Origin: Muribaculaceae bacterium
GTDB lineage: Bacteria; Bacteroidota; Bacteroidia; Bacteroidales; Muribaculaceae
Assembly (NCBI GenBank): GCA_017557665.1
Contig: JAFYYI010000012.1
Coordinates: forward strand, 25,672-89,671
Direction: 5' to 3'
DNA length: 64,000 nt
The notes beneath the pieces are model-generated. The model was not told the DNA's origin and did no database searches. It worked only from the letters and a program-made list of their open reading frames with translations. Positions 52,879-60,384 of the stretch are shown in pieces (the first letter of the stretch is position 1; each line of letters starts with the position of its first letter). The position numbers and the translations under genes were made by a program.

Positions 52879-54468
52879 TTTTTTGCCCTGGTGGATGTAG
52901 ATGCCGGGGGTGGTGGGCACCTCCTTGCCAACGGGCTGGCCCATCAGGTTGTAGTAGTTCGGGTCAAGCACGCGGCGCGTCTTGTCCGTCACCACCTCGT
53001 CGATGCCCACATGAACGTCCGAACGGTAGCGCATGCCCTTGTAGATGATCTGGCCATCCTTCACCACATGGCTCAGGCCGCACCACTCCTGATAGTCGGC
53101 ATCGGGGTCAGGACGGCGCGTGAACGGCGTCAGCAGGTCACCCATGTCACGGCTGTCAAAGCCAATGCCCTCTACCACATAGGCCAGCGTGTCGCCATCC
53201 TCGCCCACGTATGCATAACGCTCACATTCAGCACCTTCAATATTTATAGGGGCTACTTTCATGAAGTTCTCATCGGTCAAAAAAGGCTCTATGCCTCCAT
53301 ATTGTTCCTGATAATACTCTAACATTAAATAATAGTGATCACACCCCCTTTCACCAAAGGTATAGAGCACAATGGTGCCTCCATCCAGCAACATGTCATA
53401 TTCCAATAACATCTTGCCTTCCTCTAGGTTCTTTTTGTAGGCATTATTCCTAAAACAAGTAACTTTCGGAAACTCATTGGTGCCTTTTTCAAGCATTCCT
53501 GCTATTAAACTGTCATTCTCTACGTCAAGATTTTGTCCAGTATAATAATAGCACGCCTTATTAATGTCATACATCAAGTTCGAATGAATAGAATCATCCT
53601 CTCCATAGAACTCATAATTGTAATAGTAGCAAGTGGTATCACCATGATTAACAATTACTTTCTCATTAACCCACCTGACTCCTTCACGGACGACTGGAAG
53701 ATACCCTGAATCGACAGGCTCCGGTTCATTATACCATTCTGTCTTATAGACGATCTCACCATCCTCGATGACATGGCTCAAATAGAAATTTGATTCATTT
53801 ACGGGAGAATATCGCAAAGCAGCGCCAGAAACTATACCTAGACCGAAATACAGCGGAGTGCTGTTCACTGCGACCTGGCCAATGCCTTCAATCAGTTGAA
53901 ACTCCCTAAGAAACTCACCTGAATAGCGCTTGGCCAAGTGCCCGCCGATGGCAATCGTGTCTGTGCGTAGTTGCCTATAGGGAATTTCTTCTCCTCCGTA
54001 ACTGTTGAAATAGTCATATATACTCTCCCAGTATGCGACAGGATCCTGAAAATCATAGAGCACAAACTCCTCACCGTTGTAAGTGTGTGGCGTCCCTTCT
54101 TGGTCAATATCAATAATGCCATAAACAGGGCAATCGCTATAAACTCTGCCGTCAGGTATAATGCCATACACCACCTTGTTCTCTTCTCGCAGATAAACTG
54201 GCACCGAGTCATTTTGCTCGTTGATGACATCACCACTATAAACGTGCATGGCTTTATAGGTCTTGCCGTTGATGATGGTATCGCCTTTCAGTTCAAGGGT
54301 GCGGTAATCATTCGTCACCCAGTCGTTGTACCCATCATCATGATAGTGTTTAAAATAATACACCCACTTGACGCCTTCGCGCACAAAGGGGACGTACTCG
54401 TACTCCTGTGCTACAGACTGAAACATACACAGCAGAGCCAGCATGATAAATAATACCGTCTTTTTCAT
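52855..54468 (-). CDS. Secreted two-repeat protein with type IX-like C-terminus
   Basis: 537 residues with signal peptide MKKTVLFIMLALLCMFQSVA. Two homologous halves start YVPFVREGVKWVYYF (about residue 25) and YLPVVREGVRWVNEK (about 265), each with a Y-E/D-F-rich sheet pattern, GE[EF] and an ending SHV[IV][EK]DG[EQ]I[VI]YK. The C-terminus YYNLMGQPVGKEVPTTPGIY is a short sorting-like tail. Family not recognised. Probably a surface or secreted beta protein. The 3' end has been duplicated (52749-52878). Confidence 0.75.
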   Translation of the reverse strand: MKKTVLFIMLALLCMFQSVAQEYEYVPFVREGVKWVYYFKHYHDDGYNDWVTNDYRTLELKGDTIINGKTYKAMHVYSGDVINEQNDSVPVYLREENKVVYGIIPDGRVYSDCPVYGIIDIDQEGTPHTYNGEEFVLYDFQDPVAYWESIYDYFNSYGGEEIPYRQLRTDTIAIGGHLAKRYSGEFLREFQLIEGIGQVAVNSTPLYFGLGIVSGAALRYSPVNESNFYLSHVIEDGEIVYKTEWYNEPEPVDSGYLPVVREGVRWVNEKVIVNHGDTTCYYYNYEFYGEDDSIHSNLMYDINKACYYYTGQNLDVENDSLIAGMLEKGTNEFPKVTCFRNNAYKKNLEEGKMLLEYDMLLDGGTIVLYTFGERGCDHYYLMLEYYQEQYGGIEPFLTDENFMKVAPINIEGAECERYAYVGEDGDTLAYVVEGIGFDSRDMGDLLTPFTRRPDPDADYQEWCGLSHVVKDGQIIYKGMRYRSDVHVGIDEVVTDKTRRVLDPNYYNLMGQPVGKEVPTTPGIYIHQGKKICVSRIP

Positions 54469-54497
54469 AATCTTTCATTATTTTGTGTTGCTTGTCG

Positions 54498-54505
54498 CAA
54501 AAATA
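54498..54505 (-). promoter_or_regulatory. Promoter core
   Basis: TATTTTTG on the minus strand, 29 nt upstream of the gene at 54468. Confidence 0.5.
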
Positions 54506-54537
54506 ATGAATATTTCTTTAGCAAGCAACAGGGTTAA

Positions 54538-54917
54538 TTAATAATTTGATGGATAGACTGCGAAAGTCGCTCCTTTCTCCACATTGAAACCGTCTTGAAG
54601 CGTCACCGTTCCTGATGCTTCAATCTCGTATTCAACGCCATTCTGGTGTCGTAGGTGCCATTGACGACAGCCCAAAGAACAGGAGTCGTCCCTGCCATCG
54701 TAAAGATGTCCACATTGTAGTAATCGGCAAATCCATCAGCCTCGATAATGATGAGCTGGTTCGCAGAATCGTAATATGCCTCTGGCATATCTGCTGGCAA
54801 GAAATGCTCCATATGATCGCCACCTTTATGCTCAAGGCTAATTTTTCCTTGATTGTCTCTGGCGAAAATCGGGCATGTAGCCAACACACAAAAAATGAAT
54901 AAAAGGAACTTTTTCAT
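54538..54917 (-). pseudogene. Small secreted protein interrupted by a frameshift
   Basis: The first frame runs from 54917 (signal peptide MKKFLLFIFCVLATCPIFA) to a TGA at 54603, ending in unlikely residues TRMALNTRLKHQER. A different frame, meeting it near 54650, continues QNGVEYEIEASGTVTLQDGF...VEKGATFAVYPSNY to a TAA at 54538-54540. That ending (TVTLQDGFNVEKGATF) is typical of small Bacteroidales secreted proteins. A single missing base near GACACC would join them into about 126 residues. So this is either a recent frameshift or a sequencing error. Confidence 0.7.
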
Positions 54918-54946
54918 AATAGTATTATTTTAAAGTTTGACGATTG

Positions 54947-54954
54947 CAAAGTTA
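54947..54954 (-). promoter_or_regulatory. Promoter core (frameshifted gene)
   Basis: TAACTTTG on the minus strand, 29 nt upstream of the start at 54917. Confidence 0.5.
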
Positions 54955-55122
54955 CAATAAAAGAATGAAAAAACGGTGTAACAACTTGTAACAACTGATT
55001 TTACAATAAGTTGATTATCAGATAAATAAAAATATTTTTTGTAACAATTGGTAACAACTCGAATACCCTATTGAAAACAGTAGGAATTTAAACATCAAAA
55101 TACACAAATTAACTCCCTCATA

Positions 55123-55232
55123 CTTGTCAAACAACATTGACAACATCATTAACTACCATGACAACAAACAATGTCAATGTTTGTCAAGAAAGTTGTTTTT
55201 GTTGTTTGATAAACCTTGTGCGGATGCCAATT
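55123..55232. repeat. gacaac-type palindrome with gcggatgcc word
   Basis: Arms 55123-55142 and 55172-55187 pair (one mismatch, a 3 nt bulge), followed by gttgtt-rich sequence and gtgcggatgccaatt (55218-55232). Same order as at 48642-48720. No gene is seen in the whole 54918-55288 stretch. Confidence 0.55.
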
Positions 55233-55276
55233 CGGTGAAATTTGTGTAATTCGCAGTATGAAACATGTTTTTTTAG

Positions 55277-55284
55277 TAATTTTG
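55277..55284 (+). promoter_or_regulatory. Promoter core (TPR regulator)
   Basis: TAATTTTG ending 4 nt before an ATG at 55289 and 19 nt before the ATG at 55304; this favours the second as start. Confidence 0.5.
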
Positions 55285-55303
55285 CGGCATGATTAGACCG
55301 ACC

Positions 55304-56977
55304 ATGAAATTGACAGGGCTGATGATGGTGGCTGTGATGCTGGTGCTCACGGGGTGCCATCAATCGGCAGGCGATGACAGCCGTCTGCTAAACGCGGACA
55401 GCCTGGTGCGCCAGGATGCCGACAAGGGACTGGCGTTTCTCAAGTCGCTTGACAGTCATGAGTGGGACGACGAGGGAAACCATGCCTACTATGCCCTGCT
55501 GCTCACCCAGGCCCGTTATCGCTGCTACGAGCGTGCCACGAGCGACAGCACGATTAACCAGGCCCTGGATTATTACCAACGTCACCCAGACGAGACGGAA
55601 AAGCTCACCCGCTGCTATATCTTTAAAGGTGCTGTCATGGAAGAACTGGGGCAGCAGGATGCCGCCGTCAACAATTACAAGCGTGCGATGGACGTGGCGT
55701 TGCCCGACGACCACTATAACCAAGGCTATGCAAGACTGCGGCTCGGCAACATTTACCGCGACAATTATGTAGCCGACAGCACGGACATTAAATTGTTCAA
55801 GCAGGCCCTGCACCACTTTGAAGCGGTGCCGGATTCTTTTTACATCCTCACCTGTATATCGGCTATCGGAGGTTCCTTCAGCAGGTACAATAATGATTCC
55901 GCCATGACCTACCTGCAGCAGGCTTCCCCCCTTGCCAAACGCCTGCACGAGCGAAGGATTGAACAGAATACTCTGATCTATATCGCCGACATCAAGATGT
56001 TCAGCCCTGAAGCCCACGATGTCGAGGCCGCCAAGGGGATTGCCCTGTCGCTGCTGAACGCAGCAGACTGCCCCATGGAACGCAAGGATCACCTGCTGAT
56101 GATAGCAGCATTGACCCTGGCCAAGCAGCACAAGCCCGACTCGTCGGCCCTGTACTTAAAGCAGGTCAATACCAGCCAGTTGTCGGATGGCTTGAGGTTG
56201 TTCTATCACAACTGTCTGGCCGAGGAGGCCAAGTGCAGGCAGGACATCGATGGCTTCCAATACCACTATGATCAATGTACTCACATTTCGGACTCGATTT
56301 CTAACAACAACAACCAGATTCGGCTGCGCGAGATCGAGACGAAATATGACAATCAACAGTTGAAATATGAGAACATGCGCTACCAGTCGCGGTTGACCAT
56401 CTCGATCCTTGCAGGATTGCTGATTGCCAGCCTGTTAGCGATAGCTTTGAGGGCGTTTTGGAGAAAGGCGGCACGCCGCAAACAGCGCCTGCTCGAAGCC
56501 GAGGAAGCGATAGACCGCATGCACCAAGACCTCGCGCTGCTTGAAGTGCAGCTCAACAATGAACAGGAGATGAATGACAACCTGAAGGATGCCATCCAAC
56601 ATCAGGTCGAAACTTTCTCGCGGCTGGTGGAGATGCATGTCTCGCAAACAGGTGGGAAGCATAAGGAGTTTGAGCGATTGTTCAAGGAGAGTTACCGTAA
56701 GGGTGGACCCGACAGGTCGTTCTGGAAAGGCCTGCGCGCTTATGCCAACAGCCGCATGAATGATATCATCAGCAAGACACATGACGCCTATCCCATGTTG
56801 AAGGACAGTGACCTTAACTTCCTGAGCCTCTATAGCTTGCGCCTACCTCCAACGGTCATCATGGCCTGCATGGGCTACCAGGACACCCATTCCTTCTATA
56901 ACAAGCGGCGCCGCATCGCCGAGAAAATGGCGCTGGACATCCCCCTCGAAGACTATATTGAAGGCTTTAGGGGCTGA
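55304..56977 (+). CDS. Membrane TPR regulator with C-terminal helix-turn-helix-like domain
   Basis: 557 residues from ATG 55304 (ATG 55289 also possible). Lipoprotein-type signal LMMVAVMLVLTGC; TPR-like helices to about residue 335; coiled segment; one membrane helix (LTISILAGLLIASLLAIAL); a long cytoplasmic coiled coil (RKQRLLEAEEAIDRMHQDLALLEVQL); and a C-terminal helical domain ending LKDSDLNFLSLYSLRLPPTVIMACMGY...SFYNKRRRIAEKM, which has the look of a LuxR-like winged helix. This architecture is common in Bacteroides/Prevotella as a periplasm-sensing regulator. Target genes are unknown; the neighbouring O-acylation genes are one possibility. Confidence 0.75.
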   Translation: MKLTGLMMVAVMLVLTGCHQSAGDDSRLLNADSLVRQDADKGLAFLKSLDSHEWDDEGNHAYYALLLTQARYRCYERATSDSTINQALDYYQRHPDETEKLTRCYIFKGAVMEELGQQDAAVNNYKRAMDVALPDDHYNQGYARLRLGNIYRDNYVADSTDIKLFKQALHHFEAVPDSFYILTCISAIGGSFSRYNNDSAMTYLQQASPLAKRLHERRIEQNTLIYIADIKMFSPEAHDVEAAKGIALSLLNAADCPMERKDHLLMIAALTLAKQHKPDSSALYLKQVNTSQLSDGLRLFYHNCLAEEAKCRQDIDGFQYHYDQCTHISDSISNNNNQIRLREIETKYDNQQLKYENMRYQSRLTISILAGLLIASLLAIALRAFWRKAARRKQRLLEAEEAIDRMHQDLALLEVQLNNEQEMNDNLKDAIQHQVETFSRLVEMHVSQTGGKHKEFERLFKESYRKGGPDRSFWKGLRAYANSRMNDIISKTHDAYPMLKDSDLNFLSLYSLRLPPTVIMACMGYQDTHSFYNKRRRIAEKMALDIPLEDYIEGFRG

Positions 56978-57041
56978 AGCATTCTCCCTGCGGGGGCTAA
57001 TGCTGATTACGCGATTTCTCAAGTTTTGGTCGCGCGGTTGG

Positions 57042-57063
57042 GAGACGCAAAATTTTGCGTCTC
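57042..57063. repeat. Perfect 22-bp palindrome
   Basis: gagacgcaaaa directly followed by ttttgcgtctc, then tgcggatgccc at 57069. Located 3' of the TPR regulator, possibly a terminator. Relative at 52505-52528. The rest of 56978-57174 shows no gene. Confidence 0.7.
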
Positions 57064-57174
57064 TACAATGCGGATGCCCAATAAAAACCTTTGCGCCTTT
57101 GCGGCTTCGTGGGGTTAAGTGCGCTGATGCCACACCATGCCAAGGCCCTACAGTCCTCACTTATCACTCCTCAC

Positions 57175-57636
57175 TCAGTATCGTAGTGTGACCTGTGTGG
57201 GTTGGGGTGAAGTGGTGTCGAAAGTGAAGGTGGCCCATGCGCTGGTGAGTTGGCTCTCATAGCGCATGTGGTATTTCAGTCCGGGTTTTAGGCACTTGAG
57301 CGAGATTTCACCGCCCACAGGGTGTTGCTCGGCATGGCGCCGCCGCACCCCTTTTTTCTCGACAATGCTGCACTCGTCTTCACGGATGGTGATGACCAGG
57401 TTGACGGTCTCCTCGTCGCCGTGGGATAACCCGTTGCGCTCCAGGCGGATGCGGCCGCCCTCCATCGGTGCCAGGCACAGGGTGTCGTCCGACTCTCCCT
57501 CGGCAGGGGTGGTGGCGAGTTGCACGATGTAGGTGCTGGGCGGCTGTTTCTCGCGTTTCCCCATGAGCAGGGCCACGAGAGCCATCGCCACGACAAAGGC
57601 GATCGTGTAGAATTCGGGAGAGTTCAAGTCCATCAT
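57175..57636 (-). CDS. Small membrane-anchored protein of O-acylation module
   Basis: 153 residues. One N-terminal helix (FYTIAFVVAMALVALLMG) and then a beta-rich domain (TYIVQLATTPAEGE, CLAPMEGGRIRLERNG, NLVITIREDECSIVEKKG, HMRYESQLTSAWATFTFD). No family recognised. The start overlaps the SGNH gene stop by 4 nt, so it is the third gene of the MBOAT/SGNH operon. A structural or adaptor role outside the membrane is inference. Confidence 0.7.
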   Translation of the reverse strand: MMDLNSPEFYTIAFVVAMALVALLMGKREKQPPSTYIVQLATTPAEGESDDTLCLAPMEGGRIRLERNGLSHGDEETVNLVITIREDECSIVEKKGVRRRHAEQHPVGGEISLKCLKPGLKYHMRYESQLTSAWATFTFDTTSPQPTQVTLRY

Positions 57637-58679
57637 TTCAGTTTCTTGATGACCTCGTCGGCAATGAGGCGTGACGAGGCGGGTGACCAGTGGGTGTCGT
57701 TAAACAGATAGACGTCCTTCACGCCCTGCTCGACGAGGGGGTGCAGCACCTGCTTGGCAAAGACGAAGCGGTTTACCTCGGGGGCCATCCATCGGGCAAT
57801 GTCCTCGTTAAGCGTCTTGGGGGGATAGGGGTTGTCGATGATGAGGTCCTGATACATGTCATACTTGTCACAGGCGATGAGCAGCACGAGGTTCACACCC
57901 TTCTCCCGTGCCAGAGCGATGAGGCTGCTGTAACTGTCCACGATGCGCTGCCGTTGCTCCTGGGTGACGTTCACGCCCATGTTCACGTCGTCGTTATAGA
58001 AATAGAGGCGGTCGGGTTCCTTGCCACCGAAGGCCTCCCGTGACAGGCGTGCCTTGTAGATGGGGTTGGCGCCGAACAGGTGGTAGAAGACAAAGTCCTT
58101 GACACGGAGCAGGGGGCTGGCCTCTTGGGCTGTCGGGGCCTCTTGAGCCGACGCGATGCCGGCGTCACGCAGCACGCTCAGGTCGTGGCCCGTCGTGAAG
58201 TCGCAGTGCCTGCCCACGATGTAACGTTCCACCTCCTGGACAACGAGGTTCTTGACATTGGTGGAATCGATGATGCCCAGCTTGAGCACGTCATAGGCCA
58301 CCTGCACCGGGCTCGCCAGCGTGGGATTGCCGGGAGTGAAGATGGCGACCTTGCGGTCGCTGTCACAGGCCAGGTAGTTTACATAGACGCCTTGCTTGCC
58401 GATGCCGCCGCCATGGGTGAAGGAGTCGCCGATGACCAGCACGTCACAGGAGCCCACTCGCAGCAGGCTGTCGTCGTTGACAATTGTGTAATAGACCTCG
58501 GGCAGGATGCCGTCGGTGGCCAGGATGGAGTCGGTGTATTCGGGGCCGCTGTTGATGAGTCCCAGGCGCATCAGGTCCCCGGAATTGTCATCGGTGAGCC
58601 ACAGGTAGGTCGCCAGTCCCACGAGCAACAGCCACAGGGGAAGGAGCGTATAGGATATGTTGATGAGGAACTTCTTCAT
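57633..58679 (-). CDS. Membrane-anchored SGNH hydrolase-like protein (O-acyl transfer partner)
   Basis: 348 residues from ATG 58679 (the frame is open to 58787 inside MBOAT). An N-terminal helix (YTLLPLWLLLVGLATYLWL) anchors it. The nucleophile Ser86 is in CDVLVIGDSFTHGGG and the Asp/His pair in NDTHWSPASSRLIADEV (D328, H330). This N-to-C order is that of ordinary SGNH enzymes; AlgX and AlgJ have the Asp-His before the Ser. It sits 7 nt downstream of an MBOAT gene, as in AlgI/AlgJ or DltB/DltD systems, so it probably passes an acyl group to an exported glycan. Confidence 0.82.
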   Translation of the reverse strand: MKKFLINISYTLLPLWLLLVGLATYLWLTDDNSGDLMRLGLINSGPEYTDSILATDGILPEVYYTIVNDDSLLRVGSCDVLVIGDSFTHGGGIGKQGVYVNYLACDSDRKVAIFTPGNPTLASPVQVAYDVLKLGIIDSTNVKNLVVQEVERYIVGRHCDFTTGHDLSVLRDAGIASAQEAPTAQEASPLLRVKDFVFYHLFGANPIYKARLSREAFGGKEPDRLYFYNDDVNMGVNVTQEQRQRIVDSYSSLIALAREKGVNLVLLIACDKYDMYQDLIIDNPYPPKTLNEDIARWMAPEVNRFVFAKQVLHPLVEQGVKDVYLFNDTHWSPASSRLIADEVIKKLK

Positions 58680-58686
58680 GGCATCG

Positions 58687-60132
58687 TCAGAACTGGAAAT
58701 AGATGAACGTCTGCACTTGGCCGGCGAAATAGAAAATAATGAACGCGATGGCGGCATAGAGTGCCAGGCGCACGGGGCGCAGGGCAAACACGCGGTAGCC
58801 GTCGATCTGCAAGACGTGCTGGCGCTCGCGTTGCACCCATTCGGCTAGCAGCAGGGCAGCACACCACAACAGCATCGTCGCCATCTTCATCGTCAGCCCC
58901 TGCATGGTGAACAGCGAGGGCGAGAACAGGCGCGACACAAAGGCGCTGAAACCTGCATAGTCGGGAGCGCGGAAGAGAATCCAGCCGAAGTTGATGAGCA
59001 GGAAGGTCACCACCATCGCCAGCAGTTCGCGCCACGAGGGCAGCAATCGGCCGCTGGCCACGGTGTCCTTGTAGCGTGACGAGGCGAAGAGGATGAGCGG
59101 GATGAACAGCAGGGCGTGGTACAATCCCCACAGGACAAACGTCCAGTCAGCCCCGTGCCACAGTCCACTCAGGGCAAACACGATGAGGGTGTTCACTATC
59201 GTCCTTGCGCGGCCTCGGCGACTGCCGCCCAAGGGGAAATAGACATACTGGGTGAACCAGTTCATCAGGGTGATGTGCCAGCGGCGCCAGAATTCCCGCA
59301 CGTTGCGCGAGAAGTAGGGCACCTTGAAGTTGGTCGTCAGCCTGATGCCGAACAGCTTGGCGCAGCCGATGGCGATGTCGCTGTAGCCCGAGAAGTCGGT
59401 GTAAATCTGGAAGGTGAACAGCAGCGAGGCGACAAAGAGCATCAGGCCCGTTGCCCCGTCCATGCCGTCCCACGTCTTGTTCACAATCTCGGCACAGCCG
59501 TCGGCGATGACCAGTTTCTTGAAGAAACCCCACAGCATTTGTCGCAGGCCGTCAACCGCCGTGGCATAGTCAAAGGAACGCTCCTTGAGCATCTGGGGCA
59601 GCAGGTTGGTCGCCCGTTCAATAGGACCGGCCACCAGCTGGGGGAAGAAACTGATGAAGGAGAAAAAGGCGATGACATTGCGCGTCGGCTCGATGCGGCG
59701 GGCATATACGTCGATGGAGTAGCTCAACGCCTGGAAGGTGTAGAAACTGATGCCGACGGGCAGGATGATGTTCATCGTGGGCCAGTCAAGCGTGACACCA
59801 ACCAATGCGAACACGTCGCGCAGGCTGTCCACAAAGAAGTTGAAATACTTGAACGTGGCGAGGATGCCCAGGTTGAGCACGATGTTGGCGGCGCTCACGG
59901 CCTTCTGCAACGAGCGTCGGCCCTCCAGCCGCTGTATGGCCAGTCCGCTGGCAAAGCTGCTGGCCGAGGTGATGACAATCAGGATGAGGAAGCGCCAATC
60001 CCACCAACCGTAGAACACATAACTCGCCACGAGGATGAGCAGGTTCTGCCACCTCAACTTCTTGAACACAAACCAGTAGAGCAGGAACACCACTGGCAGG
60101 AAGATCATGAATGTGAACGAGTTAAAAAGCAT
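58687..60132 (-). CDS. MBOAT family O-acyltransferase (AlgI-like)
   Basis: 481 residues with about eleven helices. MBOAT landmarks: ILPVGISFYTFQALSYSIDVY, FPQLVAGPIERATNLLPQM, FSGYSDIAIGCAKLFGIRLTTNF, RNVREFWRRWHITLMNWF, and the catalytic His in GLWHGADWTFVLWGLYHALLF. Such proteins carry acyl (usually acetyl) groups across the membrane for polymer O-acetylation. With the SGNH gene and the small protein it forms a three-gene leftward operon. No polysaccharide synthesis genes are alongside, so the acceptor is unknown. Confidence 0.92.
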   Translation of the reverse strand: MLFNSFTFMIFLPVVFLLYWFVFKKLRWQNLLILVASYVFYGWWDWRFLILIVITSASSFASGLAIQRLEGRRSLQKAVSAANIVLNLGILATFKYFNFFVDSLRDVFALVGVTLDWPTMNIILPVGISFYTFQALSYSIDVYARRIEPTRNVIAFFSFISFFPQLVAGPIERATNLLPQMLKERSFDYATAVDGLRQMLWGFFKKLVIADGCAEIVNKTWDGMDGATGLMLFVASLLFTFQIYTDFSGYSDIAIGCAKLFGIRLTTNFKVPYFSRNVREFWRRWHITLMNWFTQYVYFPLGGSRRGRARTIVNTLIVFALSGLWHGADWTFVLWGLYHALLFIPLILFASSRYKDTVASGRLLPSWRELLAMVVTFLLINFGWILFRAPDYAGFSAFVSRLFSPSLFTMQGLTMKMATMLLWCAALLLAEWVQRERQHVLQIDGYRVFALRPVRLALYAAIAFIIFYFAGQVQTFIYFQF

Positions 60133-60156
60133 CTCTCAACAATGTGATATTAATTG

Positions 60157-60384
60157 TTAGGCTTTAGGTTTTAGGTGTTAGGTGGCATCTGCACCCTAAA
60201 GCCTAAAGCCCAAAGCCTAACACTGGAGGATAAAAGGTTAGAGGTTAAAGGTTAATGGTTAACCACTAAAACCCAATGTCTGACGTCTGACGTCTAACGT
60301 CTAAAATCTGACGTCTAAAGTCTGACGTCTAAAGTCTAAAGTCTAACGTCTAACGTCTAACATCTAACCCCTAAAACCTACTTG
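60157..60384. repeat. Composite 7-bp array overlapping the second PorZ-like stop
   Basis: Blocks in 7 nt phase: ttagg units (60157-60182), ctaaagc units (60196-60223), ggttaaa units (60237-60264), then ctgacgt/ctaacgt/ctaaagt units from 60266 to 60384. The TAG stop of the PorZ-like gene is the unit at 60378. The first two blocks are inverted relative to each other and can form a hairpin. Fills the gap to the MBOAT gene. Confidence 0.85.
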
